64,000 nt of DNA from Pseudomonas nitroreducens (GCF_014204515.1 NZ_JACHLI010000034.1:1-64000); one strand, 5' to 3'; shown: positions 35,202 through 43,698, counted from the stretch's first letter. Numbers and translations: made by a program. Notes: a model not told the origin generated them from the letters alone.

Positions 35202-36017
35202 ATGTCACGTCCCGCACCACGGGGACCTGTCGACACCGCCATGGTCCCGCCCAGCGAGGCCTCAGCCACGGCGCTGCTGAACCTCTGGCTCAGCCGACCT
35301 CAGCAGACCGCCCTGTTCCTGGATGTCGACGGAACCCTCCTGGACATCGCCGAATCGCCCGACGCAGTGGTCGTACCGCGCGGGTTGCTCGATGCGCTCA
35401 CGCAACTGCATCGCAGACTCGACGGTGCCCTGGCCCTCATCAGCGGCCGCCCGGTCGAAGAACTCGACCGGCTATTGCAACCCTTGCGCCTCGCCGCCAG
35501 CGGCGGCCACGGCGCCCACTGGCGCGAAACCGGCGACAGCCCCTTGCGCCGCACCACCAAAGACCTGCCCGCCTGTGTGCGGGTGCAACTGAACGCCCTG
35601 GCGAACCGGCAGGTCGGAATCCTTGCCGAGGACAAGGGCAGCAGCTACGCGCTGCACTACCGCTCCGCGCCCTCTCTGGCCGCCGGGCTGCGCGCCGAAC
35701 TGCAGGCACTGCTGCAGGCGCCCGAAGGCGCCGGGCTGCGCCTGCTCAGTGGCAAGCAGGTCTACGAAGTCGTCAGCGCGGGCGTCGACAAGGCCCAGGC
35801 GATCCAGCGGCTGCTGGCCGTGCCGGGCTTCGCCGGGCGCCTGCCGCTGTACATCGGTGACGACGTCACCGATGAGCCTGCCATCGCGCTGATGCCTGCC
35901 CTGGGCGGCCTCGGCCTGTCGGTCGGGCGCGCCTTGCCCGGCGCCAGCGCGGTATTCAGCGACGCGGGGCAGGTCCGTGGCGCACTCATGCAAGCAGCAG
36001 GAGGAAACCATCGATGA
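35202..36017 (+). CDS. otsB: Trehalose-6-phosphate phosphatase
   Basis: 271 residues from MSRPAPRG, which has GGAGA eight bases upstream; the family is usually about 265 residues, so the longer frame from 35118 is not favoured. HAD-fold marks are LFLDVDGTLL (nucleophile Asp41, Asp43), LISGRP, and GDDVTDEPAI. It removes phosphate from trehalose-6-phosphate. The stop overlaps the GH15 gene (ATGA). First gene of the trehalose operon; the 279-base upstream region must hold its promoter, but no sigma-factor motif could be called. Confidence 0.92.
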   Translation: MSRPAPRGPVDTAMVPPSEASATALLNLWLSRPQQTALFLDVDGTLLDIAESPDAVVVPRGLLDALTQLHRRLDGALALISGRPVEELDRLLQPLRLAASGGHGAHWRETGDSPLRRTTKDLPACVRVQLNALANRQVGILAEDKGSSYALHYRSAPSLAAGLRAELQALLQAPEGAGLRLLSGKQVYEVVSAGVDKAQAIQRLLAVPGFAGRLPLYIGDDVTDEPAIALMPALGGLGLSVGRALPGASAVFSDAGQVRGALMQAAGGNHR

Positions 36018-37813
36018 CGAATCGGCACGAAGGTGCTCTGGAACTGGGCCTGATCGGCAACTGCCGGGTGGCCGCCCTGGTCGACCCGCAGGCACGACTG
36101 GTCTGGTGGTGCTACCCCAATTTCGACAGTGATCCGGTGTTCTCCCGCCTGCTGGCCGGCGACGACGAGAAGGGCTTCGCCGACGTGGTGCTGGAGAACC
36201 AGGTCAGCAGCAGCTCGGATTACCAGCGCAACACGGCGATCATCACCACCGTGCTGCGCGACGACAAGGGCGCGGCGGTGCGCATCACCGACTTCGCTCC
36301 GCGCTTCCTGCAACACGGCCACCTGTATCGTCCGGCGCAGCTGTGTCGGCTGATCGAACCCATCGCAGGCGTACCGAAGATCACCCTGCGCGTGCGTCCC
36401 ACCCATGGCTATGGCAAGCCCAGCCAGGGTGCCAGTGGCTCCAGCCACATCCGCTACCTGGAGGGCGACGAGCCACTGCGGCTGACCACCGACGCGCCGC
36501 TGGCCTACATCCAGCACGAGACGCCGTTTGCCCTGCGCCATCCGGTGAGCCTGGTGCTTGGCCTAGACGAGCCGCTGGGCAACGCGCCGGACGAAGTGGT
36601 CCGCGATTATCTCAAACGCACCCAGAACCATTGGCACGATTGGGTGCGCGGCCTGGCCATCTGCTTCGAATGGCAGCAGGTGGTGATCCGTTCGGCGATC
36701 ACCCTCAAGCTGTGCAACTTCGAGGACACCGGCGCGGTCATCGCCGCCGTTACCACTTCGATCCCCGAGGCGCCGGACTCCCAGCGCAACTGGGACTACC
36801 GCTACTGCTGGCTGCGCGACGCCTACTTCGTGATCCTCGCCCTCAATCGCCTGGGCGCCACGCGGACCATGGAGGGCTACATCGACTTCATCACCACCGT
36901 GGCCAGCGGCGGCGCCGAACTCAAGCCGCTGTACGGCATCATCCCCAATCAGGACCTCACCGAACGCATCGAGCCGGACCTCGCCGGCTTTCTCAATCAT
37001 GCCCCGGTGCGGGTCGGCAACCAGGCCGTGGAGCAGAACCAGCACGATGTGTTCGGCTCGGTGGCGCTGGCGGTGCTGCAGAGCTTCGTCGACGAACGCC
37101 TGCCCAACCCCAGCAGCGAAGGCATGCTGCAACTGCTGGAGAGTCTCGCCGGCCGGGCGCTGCACGCCGCCTTCGAGCCGGACGCCGGCATCTGGGAGTA
37201 CCGCGGCCGCCAGCGCGTCCACACGCACTCCGCGCTGCTCTGCTGGGTGGCCTGTGATCGCGTGGCGCGCATCGCCAAGCGCCTGGGCCGCAGCGAAGAG
37301 GCCAGCGGCTGGACGGAGAAGGCGGCCAATCTGCGCGCCCACATCCTCGCCGAAGCCTGGAGCGAGAAGAAGCAGTGCTTCACCGGCGCCTTCGGCCACG
37401 ACGACCTCGATGCCAGCGTGTTGCTGATGAACGAGCTGGGCATCATCGAGGCGGACGATCCGCGCTTCATCGCCACCGTCGACTGCATCGGCCGTGAACT
37501 CAACGTCAACGGGCAGATGCTGCGCTACGCCGCGGCGGACGATTTCGGCGTGCCGGAAACTGCCTTCCTGGTGGTCAAGTTCTGGTACCTCGACGCCCTG
37601 GCCGCCATCGGCCGCACCGACGAGGCGCGCGAGCTGTTCGAACAACTGGTCGCCGCGCGCAACCGCTACGGGCTGCTGTCCGAGGACCTGCACCCGCACA
37701 CCTACGAACTGTGGGGCAACATCCCGCAGACCTATTCCATGGCCGGGCTGATCAACTCCGCCATGCGCCTGTCCATCGGTTGGGAGGAAGGCCTATGTCG
37801 CGCCTCGTGGTGA
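36014..37813 (+). CDS. GH15 family glucosidase (trehalase/glucoamylase-like)
   Basis: 599 residues. The N-terminal beta domain (GLIGNCRVAALVDPQARLVWWCYPNFDSDPVFSRLL) is the typical opening of bacterial GH15 proteins, and the catalytic alpha/alpha barrel has NWDYRYCWLRDAYF, ELKPLYGI and SALLCWVACDRVARIA. GH15 enzymes release glucose from alpha-glucans or trehalose; position between otsB and otsA suggests a link to trehalose turnover. It overlaps both neighbours, so the three proteins are made together. Whether it cuts trehalose or an oligosaccharide is open. Confidence 0.88.
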   Translation: MTNRHEGALELGLIGNCRVAALVDPQARLVWWCYPNFDSDPVFSRLLAGDDEKGFADVVLENQVSSSSDYQRNTAIITTVLRDDKGAAVRITDFAPRFLQHGHLYRPAQLCRLIEPIAGVPKITLRVRPTHGYGKPSQGASGSSHIRYLEGDEPLRLTTDAPLAYIQHETPFALRHPVSLVLGLDEPLGNAPDEVVRDYLKRTQNHWHDWVRGLAICFEWQQVVIRSAITLKLCNFEDTGAVIAAVTTSIPEAPDSQRNWDYRYCWLRDAYFVILALNRLGATRTMEGYIDFITTVASGGAELKPLYGIIPNQDLTERIEPDLAGFLNHAPVRVGNQAVEQNQHDVFGSVALAVLQSFVDERLPNPSSEGMLQLLESLAGRALHAAFEPDAGIWEYRGRQRVHTHSALLCWVACDRVARIAKRLGRSEEASGWTEKAANLRAHILAEAWSEKKQCFTGAFGHDDLDASVLLMNELGIIEADDPRFIATVDCIGRELNVNGQMLRYAAADDFGVPETAFLVVKFWYLDALAAIGRTDEARELFEQLVAARNRYGLLSEDLHPHTYELWGNIPQTYSMAGLINSAMRLSIGWEEGLCRASW

Positions 37814-39204
37814 TTTCCAACCGGGTCGCGATCCCCGACGAGAACGGCCCGGCACCGGGCGGTCTGGCGGTGGCGGTGGACGCCGCCATGCGCAATCGCG
37901 AGGGCCTCTGGTTCGGCTGGAGCGGCGCGAAGGCCGAGGAGCCGGGGCCGCCGACCAGGGTGCAGCGCGACAACCTGCAGTACATCCTCACCGACCTGCC
38001 CCCGCAGGATTTCGACGAGTACTACAACGGCTTCGCCAACCGCGTGCTCTGGCCGATCCTGCATTACCGGGTCGACCTTGCCGAGTTCAACGAGGCCGAG
38101 TTCGGCGGCTACCAGCGGGTCAACGAATTCTTCGCCGAGCGCCTGAGCCCGCTACTGGAAGACGACGACGTGCTCTGGGTCCACGACTACCACCTGATCC
38201 CCCTGGCCGCCGCCCTGAGGCAGCGTGGGCACGCCAACCGCATCGGCTTCTTCCTGCACATCCCGATGCCGCCGGCCGACCTCATCACCGCGCTGCCGCA
38301 CCACGACGAACTGATCCGCGCGCTCACCGAATACAACCTCATCGGCTTCCAGACCGAGAACGACGCCAGCAACTTCGCCCGCTACCTGACCCGCGTGGTC
38401 GGCGCGGCGACGCCCGATGGCCGGCGTTATCACCTGGAGGACCAGCACTTCCGCGTCGGCGTATTCCCGGTGGGGGTGGATGCCGCCGGCTTCCGCCAGC
38501 TCGCCGAGGAAGCCTCGCAGAGCCAGGCCGCCGAGGACCTGCGGGAAAGCCTGGGCGGCCGCGCACTGATGGTCGGGGTCGATCGTCTCGACTACTCCAA
38601 GGGCATCGTCAACCGGCTGGATGGCTACGAGCGCTTCCTGGAACGCAACACGGACTGGCACAACCGCGTGACCTGTCTGCAGATCTCACCGGGCAGCCGC
38701 CAGGACATTCCCGAGTACGCCGATATCGACGCTGCGGTCAGCGCGCGGGTCGGGCATATCAACGGACGTTTCGGCGCAGTGTCCTGGGTACCGCTGCGCT
38801 ACGTGGCGCGCAACCACCAGCGCGCCGACATCGCCATGGTCATGCGCCATGCGCGGATCGGCCTGGTGACGCCGCTGCGCGATGGCATGAACCTGGTGGC
38901 CAAGGAATTCGTCGCCGCCCAGGACCCGGACGATCCTGGCGTGCTGATCCTCTCCCAGTTCGCCGGCGCCGCCGCCGAGCTGGGCGGCGCGCTGATCATC
39001 AACCCCCACGACCGCGATGCGCTGGCCGATGCCATGCTCCAGGCCCTGCGCATGCCGCTCAGGGAACGTCAGGCGCGCCACCGCGACATGTACGCGGTGC
39101 TGGAGGCCAACGACATCCGCTACTGGGGCCCGAGCTTCATCGACGCGCTGACGCGACCGGGGAGGGCGCTGAACTGGCTGTCGAACCATTACCTCAGCCA
39201 CTGA
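37795..39204 (+). CDS. otsA: Trehalose-6-phosphate synthase
   Basis: 469 residues from MSRLVVISNRVAIP, with GGGAGGA upstream; it overlaps the GH15 gene by 19 bases. GT20 marks are PGGLAVAV, WVHDYHLIPLAAALR, VDRLDYSKGIVNRLDGYERFL and RDGMNLVAKEFVA. It couples UDP-glucose and glucose-6-phosphate; OtsB then makes trehalose, an osmoprotectant. Followed by an intrinsic terminator that ends the operon. Confidence 0.95.
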   Translation: MSRLVVISNRVAIPDENGPAPGGLAVAVDAAMRNREGLWFGWSGAKAEEPGPPTRVQRDNLQYILTDLPPQDFDEYYNGFANRVLWPILHYRVDLAEFNEAEFGGYQRVNEFFAERLSPLLEDDDVLWVHDYHLIPLAAALRQRGHANRIGFFLHIPMPPADLITALPHHDELIRALTEYNLIGFQTENDASNFARYLTRVVGAATPDGRRYHLEDQHFRVGVFPVGVDAAGFRQLAEEASQSQAAEDLRESLGGRALMVGVDRLDYSKGIVNRLDGYERFLERNTDWHNRVTCLQISPGSRQDIPEYADIDAAVSARVGHINGRFGAVSWVPLRYVARNHQRADIAMVMRHARIGLVTPLRDGMNLVAKEFVAAQDPDDPGVLILSQFAGAAAELGGALIINPHDRDALADAMLQALRMPLRERQARHRDMYAVLEANDIRYWGPSFIDALTRPGRALNWLSNHYLSH

Positions 39205-39208
39205 AACG

Positions 39209-39235
39209 AAAAACCCCGCGATGGCGGGGTTTTCT
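39209..39235. terminator. Intrinsic terminator after otsA
   Basis: AAACCCCGC-GATG-GCGGGGTTTT, flanked by A and T runs, so it can serve both otsA (plus) and the small minus-strand gene ending at 39251. Confidence 0.9.
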
Positions 39236-39250
39236 TCGGGCCTTGCAAGG

Positions 39251-39418
39251 CTAGGGGGCCGGTTTCTTGCCCTCGGACTTCGCCCATTGCGACTTCCGCT
39301 CGACCTTCACTGCCAGCTGGCCAACGGGAATCTCCTGGATTTCGCCGCCCTGGGAGAGGAAAGCGGCAATCTTTTCATCAAGCTCCGAACGTTCGCGAAT
39401 CAGCTGTGAATCAGTCAT
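39251..39418 (-). CDS. 55-residue conserved-looking small protein
   Basis: Reads MTDSQLIRERSELDEKIAAF, continues with LSQGGEIQEIPVGQLAV and ends KKPAP. An AAGGTGA site precedes the ATG. The front half is a charged helix and the tail is Lys-rich. The FLxxGGxIQEI stretch resembles short motifs in small Pseudomonas proteins such as the C-terminal part of SutA, but similarity is too short to assign a function. It is bounded by a bidirectional terminator on one side and the cspA upstream region on the other. Confidence 0.6.
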   Translation of the reverse strand: MTDSQLIRERSELDEKIAAFLSQGGEIQEIPVGQLAVKVERKSQWAKSEGKKPAP

Positions 39419-39555
39419 GAAGTCACCTTTGCGTTGGGCGCCAAACCGGCCCGGCCAGCCTACACGGGTTTGCCGGATCGTGCCTGGATAGGTCGACCAT
39501 TTGTCAAAATCACCACTGGTCGTGAAAAAAAGCTATGAATCGGCGCCAAACCTTG

Positions 39556-39708
39556 TATTCTGCATGGGCTGCCTGCCCAGTAACGAGTTCCGCGACTTGA
39601 TGTTCTTCTACAAGATGCTCCATCTCCTCGGCACCTCTTCACTACGCATTCAGCTCATCGCCGGTCGGCTTTCGGCCGGCCTTTAGCATTCTTTTAGGAG
39701 ACAACATC
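39556..39708 (+). promoter_or_regulatory. cspA promoter candidate and long leader
   Basis: A TATTCT at 39556-39561 is a plausible -10, with no good -35 at 17 bases. It would give a 5' leader of about 140 bases, as is usual for cold-shock mRNAs. Just before the ribosome site (TAGGAG) lies a hairpin, GCCGGTCGGC-TTTC-GGCCGGC, that could control translation with temperature. The rest of the 290-base gap holds no supported gene. Confidence 0.4.
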
Positions 39709-39918
39709 ATGTCCGATCGTCAAAACGGCATCGTCAAGTGGTTCAACGCTGAGAAGGGCTTCGGCTTCATCACCCCGGAAAGCGGCCCGGACGTATTCGT
39801 TCACTTCCGTCAGATCGAAGGCAACGGCTACAAGTCCCTCGACGAAGGCCAGAAGGTCAGCTTCGTTGTGACTGCCGGCCAGAAAGGCCCGCAAGCTGAA
39901 CAAGTTCGCGCTGTCTAA
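39709..39918 (+). CDS. cspA: Cold-shock protein, CspA family
   Basis: 69 residues, a single OB-fold domain. RNP1 KGFGFITP and RNP2 DVFVHF are both intact, preceded by NGIVKWFNAEKG. It binds single-stranded RNA and DNA as an RNA chaperone. TAGGAG ribosome site seven bases before the ATG. It has its own leader and terminator, so it is monocistronic. Which paralogue of the several Csp proteins it is cannot be settled here. Confidence 0.95.
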   Translation: MSDRQNGIVKWFNAEKGFGFITPESGPDVFVHFRQIEGNGYKSLDEGQKVSFVVTAGQKGPQAEQVRAV

Positions 39919-39934
39919 TCGACATCGCTGACTG

Positions 39935-39962
39935 AAAAGCCCCGCTTCGGCGGGGCTTTTTC
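39935..39962. terminator. Intrinsic terminator after cspA
   Basis: AAAAGCCCCGC-TTCG-GCGGGGCTTTT: GC-rich stem, UUCG tetraloop, T tail; symmetric enough to serve the convergent hydrolase gene too. Confidence 0.93.
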
Positions 39963-39982
39963 ATGGGCGCGAAAAAGTTCGT

Positions 39983-41023
39983 TCAGAACCTGCTGACGTC
40001 GATCACCGCCTGCGCGAACGCCTGGGGCGCTTCCTGCGGCAGGTTGTGGCCGATGCCGCCGGTGAGCGTGCGGTGCTCGTAGCGGCCGGTGAATTTCGCC
40101 GCGTAGGCCTGGGGTGGCGGGTGGAACGCGCCATTGGCGTCGCCTTCCAGGGTAATGCTGGGCACCGTGATGGGCGGGGCGCCGGCCAGTTTCCTTTCGA
40201 GCTCGGCGTAGCGAGCCTCACCTTCCGCCAGGTCCTGACGCCAGCGGTAGTTGTGGAGCGTGATGGCCACGTGGTCGGGATTCTCGAAGGCCCTGGCGCT
40301 GCGTTCGAAGGTGGCTTCGTCGAAGTTCCACTTTGGCGAGGCCTGCCTCCAGATCAGCCGGGTGAAGTCGCGGGTGTTCTTCGCGTAGCCCGCCGCACCG
40401 CGTTCGGTGGCGAAGTAGAACTGGTACCACCAGAGGAATTCGGCCTCCGGCGGCAGCGGCTGCCGGCCGGCGGCCTGATTGCCTATCAGGTAGCCGCTGA
40501 CCGCCACCAGCGCCTTGCAGCGCTCTGGCCAGAGGGCGGCGATGATGTCGGCGGTGCGTGCGCCCCAGTCGAAGCCGGCGAGCACGGCCCGCTCGATCTT
40601 CAGGGCGTCCATCAGCGCGATGATGTCACTGGCGACGGCGGCGGGCTGGCCGTTGCGCATCGTCTGCTCGGAAAGAAAGCGCGTGCTGCCGTAGCCGCGC
40701 AACCATGGAACTATCACTCGAAAGCCCTGGGCGGCCAGGGCCGGTGCCACGTCGACGAAGCTGTAGATGTCATACGGCCAGCCGTGCAGCAGGATCACCA
40801 CCGGGCCATCCGCCGGGCCGTCCTCGGCATAACCGACGCTGAGCAGGCCGGCATCGATCTGGCGGATCGCCTTGAACTGCGTATGGGCGCCGGCTTTCAG
40901 TGCGGGCACTGTTCTGCTCTTTTCACTGGCGGCCAGCGCTATGGCGGGCAACTGCGTGGCGGCCAGGGCTACCGCAGCCAGTCGCATCAGGTCGCGACGG
41001 CTGTTATCGAAATGCTGCGACAT
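39983..41023 (-). CDS. Tat-exported alpha/beta hydrolase, epoxide-hydrolase type
   Basis: 346 residues from MSQHFDNSRRDLMRLAAVAL, with AAGGA six bases upstream; the twin-arginine SRRDLMR followed by a hydrophobic stretch is a Tat signal. The hydrolase core has LLHGWPYDIYSF (oxyanion region) and the nucleophile elbow GFDWGAR, where Asp replaces Ser. An Asp nucleophile is the mark of epoxide hydrolases and haloalkane dehalogenases. GGIGHNLPQE carries the catalytic His. Substrate unknown. Confidence 0.85.
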   Translation of the reverse strand: MSQHFDNSRRDLMRLAAVALAATQLPAIALAASEKSRTVPALKAGAHTQFKAIRQIDAGLLSVGYAEDGPADGPVVILLHGWPYDIYSFVDVAPALAAQGFRVIVPWLRGYGSTRFLSEQTMRNGQPAAVASDIIALMDALKIERAVLAGFDWGARTADIIAALWPERCKALVAVSGYLIGNQAAGRQPLPPEAEFLWWYQFYFATERGAAGYAKNTRDFTRLIWRQASPKWNFDEATFERSARAFENPDHVAITLHNYRWRQDLAEGEARYAELERKLAGAPPITVPSITLEGDANGAFHPPPQAYAAKFTGRYEHRTLTGGIGHNLPQEAPQAFAQAVIDVSRF

Positions 41024-41263
41024 GTCTTTTCCTTGTGGGGTGGGCCGGACAAAGCCTAGGCGAGCATGTAACGGCTGGCAGGAAAATTCCGGGACGAACG
41101 GCACGAAAGCGCGTTCTTGAGCGAATGCGAGGGAATTTCCTGCGTGCTGGCTGTCTCATCAGGTGAGGAAAAGTCTGGCCAGGGCTGGCGGCCTCGGCTT
41201 ATAAAACCCCTTCGCCGCTGTAGACCCGCAGGGATGGCGGCCCCACGAGATCAAGGAACGATG

Positions 41264-41680
41264 ATGCGACGAGTCACGATGATTCTGCTCGCTGCCGCCC
41301 TGCTGCAGGGTTGTGCGCACCAGAAGACCGGCAACCAGTGCGAAGACAACTTCAACACCGAAGGGGGCTTCATTGCCGGCAAGACCTTCACCTCCAACGT
41401 CCAGCTGGACATGCCGGTCGCCAAGGTCTTCGACCGCGCGCAGAAGACGCTGGTGAAGGAAGGTTTCACCATCCAGAACGCCGACGAGAAGAGCGGCACC
41501 ATCTCCGCCTACCAGGGCGTGATCCTCAGCAGCCGGAACGCACCGTTGAACGTCGTGGTGGAAAAGTCGGGCTCGGGTTCGAAGGTCAGCTACGTCTTCG
41601 TCACCCTGGGTGGCATGTACACCACCGAGGGCGCGGTGCGCGACGGCTTCTGCCGGTTCACCGACGGAATCCGGCAGTAA
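41264..41680 (+). CDS. Small outer-membrane-type lipoprotein
   Basis: 138 residues from MRRVTMILLAAALLQGCAHQ (ATG 41264; AAGGA six bases upstream, a second ATG at 41261). The lipobox LLQGC gives Cys17. The mature domain (QLDMPVAKVFDRAQKTLVKEGFTIQNADEKSGTIS) resembles small periplasmic domains of the BON/DUF-type that pack a conserved helix with strands. Function unknown. Confidence 0.75.
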   Translation: MRRVTMILLAAALLQGCAHQKTGNQCEDNFNTEGGFIAGKTFTSNVQLDMPVAKVFDRAQKTLVKEGFTIQNADEKSGTISAYQGVILSSRNAPLNVVVEKSGSGSKVSYVFVTLGGMYTTEGAVRDGFCRFTDGIRQ

Positions 41681-41737
41681 GGCCCTCGCCAGCGGCTCCT
41701 CCAGGTCTCGCCGAAGCTCTGCTGCGGGCGGATGCCC

Positions 41738-41919
41738 ATCGCGGACGGAGTCCGCTCCTACGGGTTCGATAGCGTGCGTAGGAGCGGACTCTGTCCGCGA
41801 TGTTCTCACGCCGCACCGGGGCAAGGGCATGGCTTTGTAGGATGGGTGGAGCGGAGCGATACCCATGCTGCGGGTGCTCCGGGGCGATGGGTATCGCTGC
41901 GCTCCACACCATCCTACGT
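41738..41919. repeat. Two inverted repeat pairs in one gap
   Basis: The gap between the lipoprotein and DUF2798 genes holds an inverted pair of the TAGGAGCGGAC family (41738-41762 and 41776-41802), then a long inverted pair built on GTAGGATGGGTGGAGCGGAG (41837-41864 and 41886-41919), whose arms could form a stem of about 25 bp. A relative of the second family occurs at 49143-49224. Confidence 0.75.
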
Positions 41920-41964
41920 TCGAGGTTCCCTGATGTTTCGCAGGAGCCGACGCCCGCCGCGCTC

Positions 41965-42189
41965 CTACGCGCGGACCAGCTTCTCGACCAGGCGGCGGGT
42001 GAGTGGGGCGATGACCAGCACCAGCGGGAAAGCGATGCTCCAGCTGGTGAGCCACGCGCCCAGCCAGAGTTGGGCGAAGGCTGGCGTCGTGCCGATGGCG
42101 CGCCAGGTGGCGAGGCCGGAGATCAGCAAGGTCATCACGCCGGACAGGATCAGCGCGAACAGTAGCGGTGCGTAGCGGCGGGCGATCAT
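41965..42189 (-). CDS. DUF2798-like small membrane protein
   Basis: 74 residues with two membrane helices (LLFALILSGVMTLLISGLAT and LGAWLTSWSIAFPLVLVIAP) and the closing TRRLVEKLV typical of DUF2798 proteins. AGGAGA ribosome site; its start overlaps the stop of the reductase gene (ATGA). No known function; co-expressed with the flavodoxin-type reductase under the MerR promoter. Confidence 0.8.
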   Translation of the reverse strand: MIARRYAPLLFALILSGVMTLLISGLATWRAIGTTPAFAQLWLGAWLTSWSIAFPLVLVIAPLTRRLVEKLVRA

Positions 42190-42776
42190 GCGTGGGTCTC
42201 CTGTGCACTTTCGAACTGCGGCTGATGCAGGTGGCTCAGGGTTTCGGCGAAGTGCTGGCCGAACATCCGCGCGGTCTTCAGGTCGCCGGGACAGAAGTCC
42301 GCGGCGGTCTTGTCGGCTTGGGCCATCAGGCCGGACCAGGAGCCCAGGCGGTTGGCCGCGTCCTCGACGGGCACGCCCAGGTGCTGTTCGGGGAGGATCG
42401 GATTGCCGGCCCAGAGCATCCCGTGCTGCATGCAGAAGGTGAACAGCGAGATCAGCGTGGATTGCTTGTCGCCCGCCGGCAGCGCCGAGACGGTGAAGCC
42501 GGCGGCGAGGCGGCCGCGCAGCTTCTGCTGACGCCAGAGCGGCCCGGTGGCGTCCATCAGGGCCTTTAGCGGCGCCGAGACGCCGCCCAGGTAAGTGGGC
42601 GAGCCAAGGATCAGGCCGTGGTAGGCGAGCAGGGCTTGCGGGCGCTCGATCAGCTCCTGCGCCCTGAGCAGGTGGACGTCGCAGCCCGGTACCAGGCTGG
42701 CGCCGCTGGCGATGGTCCGGGCGATGCGCTCGGTGCGGCCGCTGGCGCTGTGGTAGACGATGGCGATGCTTTTCAT
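42186..42776 (-). CDS. Flavodoxin-fold NAD(P)H reductase (WrbA-like)
   Basis: 196 residues from MKSIAIVYHSASGRTERIA, the FMN phosphate-binding loop; GGAGA precedes the ATG. LGSPTYLGGVSAPLKALMD is the second FMN-contacting segment. It probably reduces quinones or other electrophiles with NAD(P)H and FMN. It is transcribed from a MerR-type promoter facing a merR gene, which suggests induction by a metal, oxidant or reactive electrophile. Confidence 0.85.
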   Translation of the reverse strand: MKSIAIVYHSASGRTERIARTIASGASLVPGCDVHLLRAQELIERPQALLAYHGLILGSPTYLGGVSAPLKALMDATGPLWRQQKLRGRLAAGFTVSALPAGDKQSTLISLFTFCMQHGMLWAGNPILPEQHLGVPVEDAANRLGSWSGLMAQADKTAADFCPGDLKTARMFGQHFAETLSHLHQPQFESAQETHA

Positions 42777-42844
42777 GGGATTCTCCAGTGGGGTCACGCA
42801 AGGTCGAAGCGCCGAGCGGATTGACCGCGAGGGGCTTTGGCGTG

Positions 42845-42875
42845 AACCTACAAGTTCAAGCGAACTTGAAGTCAA
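42845..42875 (-). promoter_or_regulatory. MerR-type promoter with 19-base spacer
   Basis: On the minus strand, -35 TTGACT and -10 TAGGTT are separated by exactly 19 bases, and the spacer holds the dyad TTCAAG-TTCG-CTTGAA. An overlong spacer with a centred dyad is the hallmark of promoters activated by MerR-family DNA distortion. It drives the reductase operon and lies in the merR upstream region. Confidence 0.85.
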
Positions 42876-42885
42876 GAGGTGCTCC

Positions 42886-43344
42886 ATGGATATCGCTGAC
42901 GTGGCCAGACGCTCCGGCGTACCGGCATCGACCCTGCGTTTCTACGAGGAAAAGGGACTGATCGTCTCGCTGGCCAAGCCTGGTGCGCGCCGTCAGTTCG
43001 CACCGCAGATTCTCGACCAGTTGGCGCTGATCAGCCTGGGGCAGTCGGCGGGTTTCAGCCTGGAGGAAATCCGCTCGATGTTCGCCGGCGACGGCGGCAC
43101 GAACATCGACCGGCAGATGCTCGCGGCCAAGGCCGACGAGCTGGACGCCACCATCCGGCGCCTGCGGGCGATGAGCCGCGGGCTGCGGCATGCGGCGGCG
43201 TGTCCGGCGCCTAGTCACGCGCAGTGTCCGACTTTCCAGCGGTTGGTGAAGGCAGCTGGGGAGAGTGCGCTGGAAGGGAAGAAGGAGCGCGGGAAGTTGA
43301 AGCAGGGAAAAGCCGGATCAGCCGGGCTTTCGTCGGGTGAATAA
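42886..43344 (+). CDS. MerR-family regulator
   Basis: 152 residues from MDIADVARRSGVPASTLRFYEEKGLI, the canonical MerR winged helix. A coiled-coil dimerisation helix follows (QMLAAKADELDATIRRLRAM), then a C-terminal loop with two Cys (ACPAPSHAQCPTF) that may bind a metal or sense redox. Divergent from the reductase operon. The last codons and TAA stop lie in a palindromic intergenic repeat, so the basic tail may be a recent extension. Confidence 0.88.
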   Translation: MDIADVARRSGVPASTLRFYEEKGLIVSLAKPGARRQFAPQILDQLALISLGQSAGFSLEEIRSMFAGDGGTNIDRQMLAAKADELDATIRRLRAMSRGLRHAAACPAPSHAQCPTFQRLVKAAGESALEGKKERGKLKQGKAGSAGLSSGE

Positions 43345-43698
43345 CTCGGAGCGGGTTATCAGCCGGTTTGGCTGATAACGCTGTTGGCGTTATGCGCCCT
43401 ACGGTAGTGAAAATTCGGCGCGGGGGCGGCCCTCACCCTAACCCTCTCCCGGAGGGAGAGGGGACTGCCCGGTGTTGGGTGAAACCACGGCATCAGTTTC
43501 GTAGGGCGAATAACCCGGAACGGGTTATCCGCCGGTTTGGCGGATAACGCCGTAGGCGTTATGCGCCCTACGGTCTTGAAAGCTCGGCGAATGGGCTTTC
43601 TGTAGGAGCGAGCTTGCTCGCGAACCGCCTCCAGGTTGTGGAGTGGCCGGCTAGCCTTGTTCGCGAGCAAGAACTGGGCGTCCCCCTCGCTCCTACAT
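43335..43698. repeat. Dense repeat cluster between merR and LysR
   Basis: It holds two copies of the GTAGGGCGAATAAC family (43335-43405 and 43501-43573), one CCCTCACCCTAACCCTCTCCC palindrome (43431-43464), and an inverted pair of the TAGGAGCGAG family (43601-43626 and 43656-43698). The repeats run into both flanking genes: they supply the stop codons of merR and of the LysR gene. No gene is supported within. Confidence 0.8.

Noticed and set aside
39501..39686. 61-codon plus-strand frame upstream of cspA
   Set aside because: Overlaps the probable promoter, leader and hairpin of cspA; no ribosome site.
43335..43698. CRISPR-like array
   Set aside because: Repeats are palindromic, of several families and unevenly spaced, with no constant repeat-spacer unit and no cas genes.
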